From Trichococcus palustris (lineage in GTDB: Bacteria > Bacillota > Bacilli > Lactobacillales > Aerococcaceae), in assembly GCF_900114465.1 (NCBI RefSeq), contig NZ_FOTD01000011.1, positions 34,249-98,248 of the forward strand: DNA of 64,000 nucleotides. Reading direction: 5' to 3'. A program made the position numbers and the translations under genes. Under the pieces are notes generated by a model, which was not told the DNA's origin, did no database searches, and worked only from the letters and a program-made list of their open reading frames with translations. How positions within the stretch are numbered: the first letter of the stretch is position 1; each line of letters starts with the position of its first letter. Positions 9,116-18,100 of this stretch are shown here, in pieces.

Positions 9116-9327
9116 GTATTTCGTCCGACAGTTATCTCGGCTCAAGGAATGATAGGGGTATAGCCCAATGAGGTCGACGCGAACAGTGCCGATCGATTAC
9201 CCGGTGAACGCCGATAACTTTCAGAGTGTGATTTAATTTGTAAAATGTACAAATTGCGATGTGAAGTAATCGGTGTTTGGGGGTATAATAACCCATCGAA
9301 AAAACTTTATGATAATCTACAAAAAGC

Positions 9328-9346
9328 TTCAGTATGCTATACTGAA
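9328..9346. promoter_or_regulatory. Perfect palindrome overlapping a -10-like box, likely operator
   Basis: TTCAGTATGCTATACTGAA has two perfect 8-base arms around GCT and contains TATACT. Such dyads are typical of XRE/CI-type repressors. It lies 46 bases before a 28-codon ORF at the left border of the AT-rich island. No regulator gene for it is seen nearby. Confidence 0.5.
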
Positions 9347-9391
9347 TTAGAATACTTCTCAGAACAAATAATCTGGTAAGAAGGTGGAGGA

Positions 9392-9478
9392 ATGGCAGAT
9401 AGGTCGTTAGTATATGCAAAACAGCACAAAAATTTCTTGATTTTGTTTATAAGATTTCCATATAAAAAGCATGAATAA
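9392..9478 (+). CDS. Small ORF, 28 codons, strong ribosome binding site
   Basis: ATG 9392 is preceded by AAGGTGGAGG at very short spacing and encodes a 28-residue peptide (begins MADRSLVYAKQHK, ends with a basic tail). It lies between the palindrome at 9328 and the HD/HSP90-like gene. It may be a leader peptide or the first codons of a gene cut off when the island formed. I recognise no family. Confidence 0.35.
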   Translation: MADRSLVYAKQHKNFLILFIRFPYKKHE

Positions 9479-9544
9479 GTTGACTTGTTTCAATATATAA
9501 TGCAACAGGAATAAAGAAGTGTAGATAATTAATCATAATGAAAA

Positions 9545-9553
9545 TGATATAAT
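9545..9553 (+). promoter_or_regulatory. Extended -10 promoter of the HD/HSP90-like gene
   Basis: TGATATAAT is an extended -10 box without a good -35. Transcription would begin near 9560, which places the start codon of the large gene at 9583 or 9589 and excludes the TTG at 9559. Confidence 0.45.
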
Positions 9554-9588
9554 GGGGATTGAATAACTATGTGATCGGGGACATGTAC

Positions 9589-12500
9589 ATGAATGAGAGT
9601 TTTGTGAGAGAAATACTGAGCAATAGTTCAAATAGTTCAGAACATGATACTGTTAAATTGATAGCAATTTTTAATAATATCATTCCAGATATTGTAAATC
9701 ATTTGAAAGAAATTAGGCTAACACTTCCAAATTTTGATGTTCATGATGATTCTCATGCTAAGCAAGTATTAGAAAATATGTTAATCCTCTCTAATTATTA
9801 CGAAAGTAATTCACTTAAATTAACTAACTACGAATATTTTTTAATTATACTATCCGCATATATGCATGATACTGGAATGGCGTTACCGAAGTGGGAGTTA
9901 AATTTGTTTAAGGCGACGGAAGGTAATGATTGGTTCAGCTTGTATGACGAACTTGAAATAACCATAAATAATGATGGGAAAAAGCCTTTTCTCTTTTCTG
10001 AAGCAAAAGAATTTATAATAGACAACAAAAAATTTATTTACGCTGAATTCGATAATGTTAAATCTTTCATTTTTATAGAAGATAAAGAAGAACAGTTTAT
10101 TGATTCTTTAGCGAGAAAATTGGTAAATTATCAACAGTTTAGGAATGGATTTTCATTCGAGTTAAGTAATATAAAAGACAAAAATGAATATAGAGAAAAG
10201 AGTGAGAATATTCGCTATGAATATATTAGAAGAAATCATCATTTTTTTTCAAAAAAAAATTGTGAACTACTTTCACGCAAAATGGTGGCTTATTCTGATA
10301 TTTTTACAGCAAGTAAATTAGCTGATGATTTAGCTAAGATAGTAGTAGGGCATGGGATAAATTTTTCGGAAATTGAAAAATATGATTTGCGATCAAGATA
10401 TTCTGATGGAAATTATGCTAACATCTTCTTTATTACAGTTTTAATTCGATTAGGTGATGTTATACATTTTTCCGCTGAAAGAGCACCTAAGTCTCTAATG
10501 GCTTCCAAAATGATACAAGATAATACAAGCATCATTCATTGGGAAGTAAAACAAGAAGGAATTAATTCTTGGTTGACAGATTTTGATGAAAAGGGCAACA
10601 GAGAGATATCTTATAGCGCGTACTTTAAAGAACCAAAACTTTATTATTTTTTCCAAGACTATATGGATTGGGTAGATATTGAACTATCAAATTACCATAT
10701 TTATTACTCCATTCAAATAAAAGATAATAATTTAAAGAAATTCTCTGAGTATTATAATTTAAATTTAGCGGAAAAAGTAAATAGGCAAGCGGTACTATAC
10801 GATGAACATTCGTTTGTACCAGTTGACAACCTGAAGTTTGTACTTAATCAAACGCGAATATTAGAATTACTTATGGGGGTAGGTTTATACAAGGATAAAT
10901 ATCTTTGTTTACGTGAATTATATCAAAATTCAATGGATGCTTGTAAATGTGCTTTAGCCAATGGTTCAATCAAAGAGGGCTTAATTGAATTCGGGATTGA
11001 AGAAGATATTAATGGGAGATATCTATATTGTTTAGATAATGGCATAGGAATGACCAAGCAAATAATTGAAGACTATTTTTTGAATATCGGAACGTCTTAT
11101 TATAAATCAAGACAATTTTATGAATTGAAAGCTAGCTGGGAGAAAGGAGTATCCCCAACATCTCAGTTTGGAATAGGAATTTTGTCATGTTTTATGATTG
11201 GCGATGAGATAGAGGTAATTACTAAGAATTCTGGTGAAAATGGGTCCCCTTTAATTTCATTCAAAGTAGATGGTCCTCATGAAAAATTTTATTACAAAAA
11301 TGCAGAAGAAATAGATAAAGAACTAGTTGGTCAAAATGGAACTTTAATTAAAATTTATCTGTCTGTTCAAGAATTAAATGATGAACATGTAGAGGAAATG
11401 GATAATAAGTTAATCTTTTTTGATGGCAGCACGGATAGACGTGGGGATAATTCTACAACAAGTATACAAACAATTGAAAATAATATTTACAGCAAATTAT
11501 TCCATATGATAAATAATACACCTCAAAATATTAAAGTCGCTACAAGATTAAGCAATAATTCCTTAAAATATATTGTTGATAATTATGAACCTTTCGATTT
11601 GACAAAGATAACCAAAGAAAAATTACTAGATGAAACACGGGAGAATTTCTCAGAAGAATATAAAGAATCCCTAATATGTATAAAGGATAATTGGGATAAG
11701 TTTAAATCTCAAGTAGTGAAAGTTTCTTCTAAAAATATCTCCTTGACAACTCCTATCATTCTACCCACTTCTGATAAAAACGAGGTACTTAATAATCTAT
11801 ATTCATTTCCATTTTTTAAAAGAGGAGGGCTAGTCTCTGTTGATGGAATAATAATTGATGATTACAAAGTAATTAAACAATCAATTGATAACGTACTTTT
11901 TAAAGACATTAATAATAATCAACCTTTTATTATAAATTTTGATGGTGAATTTAGACCAAAACTTTCTGTGGATCGTTTGAGTGTAACTGAAATATCAGAG
12001 GAATTAGTTGAAGAATTAAAAGCATTGATAGAGATGCTAAAAAATAAAATATGTACTGCAATATTGGATTATGTAATGAACTTATCATCTGATATAGGAA
12101 ATAGCGATTTGATTTTAGAAAAACTCATTGACTATAATAAAATTTTCAAAATCGATATAATCGACTTCCTAGCGAATAGTGAAAAAAATATTCCTAATCA
12201 ATTATTTCCCAATCTTCTAAATTATGTTTTAGAAGTCGATCAAATTACTGATTTTTTCAAAGCTGGTATTGTTAAGATTAAGCCAAATTTTTTAATTTCC
12301 AAATGTAATAAGCAAGAATGGTTGATATATTTAAGTAAAATAATGTGCTCAAATAAAATAGAAATATTTGATGATTATATTCTTGTTACATGTAATGAGC
12401 GATTGGTAATAAATCAGAATTTGATTCATCACTATTACGAACATCAAAGTGTTCCATTTTTAACTTATGCTGAGAACTGGGACACACATTTTCCAAACAA

Positions 12501-13080
12501 TGATGTCGTAACTGGGGTATTTCCGATAGTATCTCCAAATCTATTTAAACTGGCAAAATATGATTATCGTGAAAGAATAATGTTTACCAATGATCGGGTG
12601 AATTGGATAAGTACGATGGGCAATGGGTTATCTGGAATTGGTTCCTTACAATCACTACAGTTAATTCCAGATGTTGGATTTGGCACACTCCCAATAAAAG
12701 GATGGTTCCAAAATGATGAACCTAATAGGGTGCTTAATTATAATCAGGTGCATAATAACTATTGGCTCTTTGAGTTAAATGATCATGGAAGAACTGTTAG
12801 AGAAGAAAAAACAGATTACTTGCTGAGAGTCTATATAACACCAAGTATATTAAGTGAAAGTGAAAAAATAAAGTTAGAAAAGAAAAAAGGAAAATATCTT
12901 GAATATTTTACTGGTGTCTATGAGGGATGGAGTGTACTTTTTTTAGGGGGAACTAGTGAGATGGCATATTTATCAGGAAAGCATGATTTAGAAGATTTGA
13001 TAGAGAATATTCCAGATACTTTTTCGAATGAATCCGATATACATTACTACCTTTTAGATAAAAAAGAGATAAAGATATAA
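9589..13080 (+). CDS. HD domain plus HSP90-like GHKL ATPase, large protein of unknown function
   Basis: About 1163 residues. ATG 9589 lies 8 bases after GGGG; ATG 9583 is also possible. The N-terminal third is an HD phosphohydrolase-type domain: His56 in HDDSHAKQ, His93-Asp94 in YMHDTG, His255 in VVGHGIN, Asp290 and His293 in RLGDVIHF. Then comes an HSP90/HtpG-type ATP-binding site: Glu443 and Asn447 in ELYQNSMDA, Asp483 in DNGIGM, and QFGIGILSCFM from Gln526. The ~550-residue C-terminal part is unassigned. Such HD-HSP90 chains are known to me only from genome islands linked to biological conflict; here the neighbours are a nuclease-like protein and Fic genes. Base composition is far more AT-rich than flanking genes. 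Defence role is inferred, not shown. Confidence 0.75.
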   Translation: MNESFVREILSNSSNSSEHDTVKLIAIFNNIIPDIVNHLKEIRLTLPNFDVHDDSHAKQVLENMLILSNYYESNSLKLTNYEYFLIILSAYMHDTGMALPKWELNLFKATEGNDWFSLYDELEITINNDGKKPFLFSEAKEFIIDNKKFIYAEFDNVKSFIFIEDKEEQFIDSLARKLVNYQQFRNGFSFELSNIKDKNEYREKSENIRYEYIRRNHHFFSKKNCELLSRKMVAYSDIFTASKLADDLAKIVVGHGINFSEIEKYDLRSRYSDGNYANIFFITVLIRLGDVIHFSAERAPKSLMASKMIQDNTSIIHWEVKQEGINSWLTDFDEKGNREISYSAYFKEPKLYYFFQDYMDWVDIELSNYHIYYSIQIKDNNLKKFSEYYNLNLAEKVNRQAVLYDEHSFVPVDNLKFVLNQTRILELLMGVGLYKDKYLCLRELYQNSMDACKCALANGSIKEGLIEFGIEEDINGRYLYCLDNGIGMTKQIIEDYFLNIGTSYYKSRQFYELKASWEKGVSPTSQFGIGILSCFMIGDEIEVITKNSGENGSPLISFKVDGPHEKFYYKNAEEIDKELVGQNGTLIKIYLSVQELNDEHVEEMDNKLIFFDGSTDRRGDNSTTSIQTIENNIYSKLFHMINNTPQNIKVATRLSNNSLKYIVDNYEPFDLTKITKEKLLDETRENFSEEYKESLICIKDNWDKFKSQVVKVSSKNISLTTPIILPTSDKNEVLNNLYSFPFFKRGGLVSVDGIIIDDYKVIKQSIDNVLFKDINNNQPFIINFDGEFRPKLSVDRLSVTEISEELVEELKALIEMLKNKICTAILDYVMNLSSDIGNSDLILEKLIDYNKIFKIDIIDFLANSEKNIPNQLFPNLLNYVLEVDQITDFFKAGIVKIKPNFLISKCNKQEWLIYLSKIMCSNKIEIFDDYILVTCNERLVINQNLIHHYYEHQSVPFLTYAENWDTHFPNNDVVTGVFPIVSPNLFKLAKYDYRERIMFTNDRVNWISTMGNGLSGIGSLQSLQLIPDVGFGTLPIKGWFQNDEPNRVLNYNQVHNNYWLFELNDHGRTVREEKTDYLLRVYITPSILSESEKIKLEKKKGKYLEYFTGVYEGWSVLFLGGTSEMAYLSGKHDLEDLIENIPDTFSNESDIHYYLLDKKEIKI

Positions 13081-13435
13081 GTTTCCATATACCGAATAAA
13101 ACGATCTTCTATTGATTGTTGACTGCTTTGCCATATTTTTTAAGTCTAAAACTAACACCAATCTGGAAAAATTATCAGAAATAGATATACAGCTATAGAA
13201 AGAGACCGTTGATTTAACAAGCTTTATAACCTACTAGCCATCAGTAGAAATTAGCTCTCTTTACTGTAGATATTTTGGGGGAAGAGACCGCCAATGCTGA
13301 CTTTTAGACTAAACAGTGCAGGAAAATAAACCACATATTGGGGTATACTACTATATCGGGGAAGTGTCAATGTTGATTGATAGTAAGCACTCAATGGGTT
13401 CGTTCCATAGTGTTTTTATGTAAAGTAGCCTGAGC
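13081..13435. other. AT-rich gap, no gene recognised
   Basis: About 355 bases without a credible gene. Short stretches (GAAAGAGACCG near 13199, GAAGAGACCG near 13280) recur, suggesting decayed duplications. The last 40 bases align with the upstream region of the intact fic gene at 15260, but its ribosome binding site AAAGGAGCC has become AAAGTAGCC. Confidence 0.4.
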
Positions 13436-13733
13436 ATGTTGGACCATAAATTGGGAATTACAAACCAAGTTGAGTTAGCGAAAGCGGAAGAAAGAATCAG
13501 TAAAGCTAACGCTAAAGGTTTATATGATGCTGGTGATATCAAAGATCTGGAAGTCGGCACATACAAAGGCTTTGCGGATATTCACAAATATTTGTTTGAT
13601 GATTTTTATGATTTTGCGGGCAAGACTCGTACTGAAAATATCTCGAAGGGAAATTTCAGATTTGTGCCAGTTATGTACTTACTAAATGTCTTTAGATCAT
13701 ATCGATAAAATGCCGCAATTTACCATGAGTGTA
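13436..13733 (+). pseudogene. Decayed 5' copy of fic
   Basis: The first ~245 bases match the intact gene at 15298 at roughly 85% by eye, giving a 90-codon ORF that ends early. After VMYL the frame is shifted, and similarity continues only to about 13733 (ATGCCGCAATTTACC against ATGCCGCAATCTACC). The catalytic HPFREGNGR region and the C-terminal inhibitory motif are absent, so it cannot adenylylate. Its ribosome binding site is also mutated. Confidence 0.88.
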
Positions 13734-13815
13734 AACTTAGAAATAGATGTTGAATATTAAAGGCCTAAGTATCTTGTATCTATTTTTAAAATTCTAAATA
13801 GTGGGGGGACTCTAC

Positions 13816-14958
13816 ATGGAAAATGATTTATTTATAAGTATTCCAATAAAAAATTCTTTGCATCCAAAGTTTCTAATGCTAAGAGATAACTCAAATTTTA
13901 TTTTTCATCGTCACCTACTCAATGAGTGGTTCAGTGGTTTTCAAGATAGAGATAATAAAATTGTTAAAGAATTCCAAACAACATTTCATTCTAGTTTTTG
14001 GGAAATATTTCTTTTTAAAGTATTTCAAGAATTAAATTTTAATGTTGATTTTACGCATAATCGTCCGGATTTTATTTTAAAATCTTCAAATTTGGGTACA
14101 GAGATTTATGTTGAGGCGACAGTTGCAAATATTAGATACGGTGGTGATCCGGAGAGTTCAAGGACATTTGAAAATATAAGTAGTATGTTTACTCCGCCGC
14201 AATTGATTCCAGATTTTGAACAAGAGCTTGACGAATGTATAGTTCGATATTCTAATTCATTAAGAACTAAATCTGAAAAATATAAAAAAGACTACAGAAA
14301 TTGTAGCTGGGTTTCTAATCAAAATCCCTATGTAATCGCTCTCAGTTCTTATGATCAAGTAAATTATGGGAGAGAATATATATTTGGAATCATCGCGCTA
14401 CTATATGGAATGTACTATTCAAAAGACAACAATACTTTTATTAAGAAAGATTTTATTCGGAAAAAAGAAACTAATGCAAAAATTTCTTTAGATATTTTTA
14501 ACTCAAAAGAATATGATGATGTTTCAGCTGTTATTTTTACCTCAAATTGCACAATAGGAAAATTGACAGCATTAGTACGTTCGCAAAATGAAAACTATAA
14601 GTTGAATGATGTTTTTAATTTATATCAGGATTTTTTAGACGAAAGTATGAGATTCAAAGTTCAGTATACGACCACTGAATCGCCAGAGATTTTAACTGAC
14701 GGGCTATGGGTATTTCATAATCCAAATGCTAAAAATAAATTGTCTGTTTTTGATTTTTGGGATAGAGGAATAACACAGATATGTATAGAAGACGGTAAAG
14801 TTCATATGTATGGAAATTATTGTACAACAATCTCTAGGATGGATATTACTTCAATTCTTACTGGAGTTGTTTGGCCCGAGATTGAAACTAAATTACAGTA
14901 TTATAATGAAAAAGTGGAAATTGAATTTGTTGATTTCTATCATGGAATAGTAAACTAA
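13816..14958 (+). CDS. Restriction-endonuclease-like protein of unknown function
   Basis: About 380 residues. ATG 13816 is preceded by GGGGGG at 7 bases; the upstream GTG overlaps that site. Residues 60-105 resemble a PD-(D/E)xK nuclease core: Glu63 in SSFWEIFLFKVF, Asp85 in RPDFIL, and Glu100 in IYVEATVA, with Thr at the place of the usual Lys. Without that Lys the activity is uncertain. The rest is unassigned. It stands alone between the broken and intact fic copies, in AT-rich DNA. It may act with the HD/HSP90-like protein upstream, but 735 bases and the pseudogene separate them. Confidence 0.55.
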   Translation: MENDLFISIPIKNSLHPKFLMLRDNSNFIFHRHLLNEWFSGFQDRDNKIVKEFQTTFHSSFWEIFLFKVFQELNFNVDFTHNRPDFILKSSNLGTEIYVEATVANIRYGGDPESSRTFENISSMFTPPQLIPDFEQELDECIVRYSNSLRTKSEKYKKDYRNCSWVSNQNPYVIALSSYDQVNYGREYIFGIIALLYGMYYSKDNNTFIKKDFIRKKETNAKISLDIFNSKEYDDVSAVIFTSNCTIGKLTALVRSQNENYKLNDVFNLYQDFLDESMRFKVQYTTTESPEILTDGLWVFHNPNAKNKLSVFDFWDRGITQICIEDGKVHMYGNYCTTISRMDITSILTGVVWPEIETKLQYYNEKVEIEFVDFYHGIVN

Positions 14959-15133
14959 TTTTTCAAATAACTTCTCTACATGCTTTTTTGCAACGATATT
15001 TTCTGTTCCATTCGATACCTAATAATATTTTATAGTATTATCTAGTGAGTTTAGTTTACTATAAGAATTGAAATAATAACCTTTTTAACCTTCGTACTTC
15101 CCGAAAGAGTCATTGTAAGGAATACTAGGTGGT

Positions 15134-15168
15134 CGAAACGTTGAAATATCAGCATTTCGATCTTTTTG
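15134..15168 (+). terminator. Probable terminator downstream of nuclease-like gene
   Basis: Arms CGAAACGTTGA and TCAGCATTTCG (one mismatch, loop AATA) followed by ATCTTTTTG. It lies about 175 bases after the gene at 14958; the stretch between them holds no gene. Confidence 0.6.
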
Positions 15169-15297
15169 TTTCTATTGAAAGCTAATTCAATTCAAGATGG
15201 AGATCTTTTCTCTTTGCCTAAAGTGTACAAGTAGACGATAAGCTATAATAGTTTTATCAGCTGAAACAGCGTATTTTTCTTGAAAGGAGCCTAATGT

Positions 15298-15900
15298 ATG
15301 TTAGACAATAAATTTGGAATTACGAACCAAGTAGAGTTAGCGAAAGCGGAAGAAAGAATCAGCAAAGCTAATGCTAAGCGTTTATATGATTCGGGTGATA
15401 TCAATGATCTGGAAGTCGGCACATACAAAGGCTTAAAAGATATCCACAAATATTTATTTGGCGATATTTATGATTTTGCAGGGGAGACTCGTACTGTAAA
15501 CATCTCGAAGGGAAATTTCAGATTTGCGCCAGTAATGTATCTGGAAGCGTCTTTAAATCATATTGAAAGAATGCCGCAATCTACCCTCGAGGAAATTGTG
15601 ACTAAATATGTAGAGATGAACATTGCTCACCCTTTTCGTGAAGGGAATGGACGCAGCACACGTATTTGGTTGGATTTGATTTTGAAAAAAGAACTCAAGA
15701 AAGTTGTTGACTGGAACTTGATCTATAAGGAAAATTATCTGTCTGCAATGGAACGTAGTCCCGTCAACGACTTAGAGATAAGATACTTGCTCAGCAATGC
15801 TTTGACTTCATCAATTGACGATCGAGAAGTGTACATGAAAGGCATAGATGTCAGTTATTATTACGAGGGATATACAGAATATACTGTTGATGATTTATAA
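15298..15900 (+). CDS. fic: Class III Fic adenylyltransferase
   Basis: A 200-residue single-domain Fic protein. The catalytic motif HPFREGNGR begins at His111, the ATP-binding and nucleophile-activating core. The C-terminal inhibitory helix carries SYYYEG with Glu190, the (S/T)xxxE(G/N) signature of class III enzymes that restrain themselves. Length and these two positions agree with the E. faecalis Fic protein known to me, which transfers or removes AMP depending on metal. AAAGGAGCC lies 8 bases before ATG 15298. Target protein unknown. A broken paralogue lies at 13436. Confidence 0.95.
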   Translation: MLDNKFGITNQVELAKAEERISKANAKRLYDSGDINDLEVGTYKGLKDIHKYLFGDIYDFAGETRTVNISKGNFRFAPVMYLEASLNHIERMPQSTLEEIVTKYVEMNIAHPFREGNGRSTRIWLDLILKKELKKVVDWNLIYKENYLSAMERSPVNDLEIRYLLSNALTSSIDDREVYMKGIDVSYYYEGYTEYTVDDL

Positions 15901-16067
15901 AGGTGAAGAGAATGTTGGAAAGACTGTACTTTTTTCAAATCGTGTCTAAGAAATTGACTCAGTCCAACCACTCAATAGGTAGAATGGGATTGCTGAGACA
16001 CTAGAGAATAAGATTAGACATCAGTCATCAATTGTGAAATGCCAACCTTACAGAAAAGAGTAACTAA
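15901..16067. other. Short gap with 31-codon remnant ORF
   Basis: ATG 15912, after AGGTGAAG, opens a 31-codon frame ending at 16004. The peptide (MLERLYFFQIVSKKLTQ and then SNHSIGRMGLLRH) is reminiscent of the tail of a lost gene. I cannot assign it. This marks the right border of the AT-rich island. Confidence 0.3.
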
Positions 16068-17000
16068 ATGAGAGAAGAGAAACGAACAATCCATTTGATG
16101 GGCACCGTCATCCAACTGTGGATCCAACATGACAATCCCGGAGATATTCTGATAAATGCAGAAAACCGATTGAGTGAATATGAAAAACGTTTTAGTGCGA
16201 ATGATAAACATTCCGATTTAATGAAAATTAATGAACAAGCAGGAAAAAATTCGGTTCAAGTCGATAAGGACTTATTTGAACTGATAACACTCGGCAAAAC
16301 ACATAGTTTGCCGAGTGATAGTGCTTTGAATATCACCGTCGGACCGCTCGTTCAATTGTGGCGCATCGGATTTGAAGATGCAAAGCGGCCGTCTGAGCAA
16401 GAAATAAAAGAAAAATTGAAAATAATTCAGCCCGAAAATATTATCCTCAATGAGGAAAAACAGACGGTATACTTGGCACAACCCGGTATGGCGATTGACT
16501 TAGGTGCCCTTGCCAAAGGGTATTTTGCGGATAAGATTTTGGAGTATTTCATCTCCCAGGGGGTTCAATCGGCTATTATTGATTTGGGCGGGAATGTCGT
16601 AACATACGGGGAGGCGCCCCAGCATGAAGACGGCTATTGGCGCATCGGCATTCAACATCCGATGAAGACGCGAGGAAATTTCGTGCTGGCCCTAAAGTCC
16701 AAAAACCAATCCATTGTGACCTCGGGCATTTATGAACGCACCTTTACAGTCGATGGAAAAACCTACCATCATATCTTTGACAGCCGGACCGGATACCCTC
16801 TGGAAACAGATATCGCCAGCATAACGGTTGTTTCCGATAAATCAGTTGATGGTGAAATCTGGACAACAAGGCTGTTTGCCCAAAAACCGGAACAAGTTAT
16901 AGCGACTCTGAATGATCAGGAGGGATTGAGCGGCATCGTCATAACAAAAGATGGCAGGTTACTGTATTCTAAATCTTTATCCTCTCAGATCATCAGGTAG
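16068..17000 (+). CDS. apbE: FAD:protein FMN transferase (ApbE)
   Basis: A 310-residue ApbE-family enzyme that attaches FMN from FAD through a phosphoester bond to Thr/Ser of FMN-bind domains. Visible landmarks: MGTVIQLWI at the start, AIDLGALAKGYFAD, SAIIDLGGNV and the metal/FAD-site region HHIFDSRTGYP. No lipoprotein or signal sequence is present, so it acts in the cytosol. Its target is almost certainly the FMN-bind domain of the fusion protein at 18734. The 3' end overlaps the converging LysR gene by 24 bases. The start has only a weak site upstream (AAAAGAG). Confidence 0.93.
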   Translation: MREEKRTIHLMGTVIQLWIQHDNPGDILINAENRLSEYEKRFSANDKHSDLMKINEQAGKNSVQVDKDLFELITLGKTHSLPSDSALNITVGPLVQLWRIGFEDAKRPSEQEIKEKLKIIQPENIILNEEKQTVYLAQPGMAIDLGALAKGYFADKILEYFISQGVQSAIIDLGGNVVTYGEAPQHEDGYWRIGIQHPMKTRGNFVLALKSKNQSIVTSGIYERTFTVDGKTYHHIFDSRTGYPLETDIASITVVSDKSVDGEIWTTRLFAQKPEQVIATLNDQEGLSGIVITKDGRLLYSKSLSSQIIR

Positions 17001-17924
17001 TGTGAGAGCGCGGATCTCATGGACAAACGTCTCCACAAATGCATGCAGAGTGGGCGTCAATGTTTTAGCGGCTGAATACGCGATGAAATATTCTATGGAG
17101 ATGAGGTCGGTCGAAATGGGATATAAGTTATATTCTATGGCTTTCGATTTGGTAAGCAATCCTTCCGGTACGAAGGCAACGCCAACATCATTTTTCGCCA
17201 GTTCAGCTACCGTATATATATTGGAACTTTCCAAAGCAATATGTGGTGTGATCTTATACCTTTGCAGCAAACGATCAACTTGTCGCCGAATCGCGGAACC
17301 GCTGGTAGTAAGCACTAATTTTTGCTGAAGCAATTTATCGATAGGGATTGTGCCCTTGGCCAATAAGCGCCTGTCTGCTTGATATAAATCAGAGGATTTG
17401 GGAATAATGGCATAATAGGTTTGATGGCCGCAATCATGTGTGATCAATGAAGGGGAAACGGATTCGGGATTTTGTCCAATGTAGAAATCCAATTCCTGAT
17501 TTATCGCCTTTATTTCATTGATTTTCGGCAAATCTTCATTGATGGATAAGGGCGTTTCGGGATAGTTTCGCATAAATGTCGGCAAAACCAACGGCAGTAT
17601 ATACGTTGCTAAACTCGGCAATATGCCGATTCGAATGGCAGGATTGTCTGTTTTTGTATATTTTGCGAGTTTTCTTATTAGAAAATCGCCTTCCTCTTCG
17701 ATCGTTTCCAAATATTGATAATAAATTTTTCCCGCATCTGTCAGTTGGATTTGCGGGCTTTTTCTGTTGATGATTTCTGTACCCAATTCTTTTTCAATCT
17801 TTTTGATTGTTTGCGTCAAATAAGGTTGGGAAATATATAAGTCTTTTGCAGCTTTCGTGAAATTCCCATGTTTTAATAAGGCGTCGATATATTGAAGCGT
17901 GTATGGCGATTTCATGTGGGGCAT
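16977..17924 (-). CDS. LysR family transcriptional regulator
   Basis: A 315-residue regulator. Start chosen at 17924 (MPHMKSP): AGAAGG lies 7 bases upstream. The N-terminal winged helix is at residues ~5-65 (YIDALLKHGNFTKAAKDLYISQPYLTQTIKKIEKELG), followed by a periplasmic-binding-protein-like effector domain. It is divergent from the FMN reductase gene at 18101 and so probably controls the flavin reductase module, in response to an unknown effector. Confidence 0.92.
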   Translation of the reverse strand: MPHMKSPYTLQYIDALLKHGNFTKAAKDLYISQPYLTQTIKKIEKELGTEIINRKSPQIQLTDAGKIYYQYLETIEEEGDFLIRKLAKYTKTDNPAIRIGILPSLATYILPLVLPTFMRNYPETPLSINEDLPKINEIKAINQELDFYIGQNPESVSPSLITHDCGHQTYYAIIPKSSDLYQADRRLLAKGTIPIDKLLQQKLVLTTSGSAIRRQVDRLLQRYKITPHIALESSNIYTVAELAKNDVGVAFVPEGLLTKSKAIEYNLYPISTDLISIEYFIAYSAAKTLTPTLHAFVETFVHEIRALTLPDDLRG

Positions 17925-18003
17925 AATCATACCTTCTTTTATTATTGATAGTACCATTATAACAAATTACTTATAGGGTCATAACAAAATAAATATTTCA
18001 CAA

Positions 18004-18022
18004 ATAAGTTGATAAGATTTAT
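18004..18022. promoter_or_regulatory. Candidate LysR operator
   Basis: ATAAGTTGATAAGATTTAT is an interrupted dyad with T-N11-A spacing between the divergent LysR and FMN reductase genes. Placement fits a LysR box; no experimental analogue is claimed. Confidence 0.3.
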
Positions 18023-18100
18023 GATTGGACTATCGAAAAGCAATTTTCATTACTTTTTTATATGCTCGAATCATCACATAATGTGCAAAAGAGAGGACTT

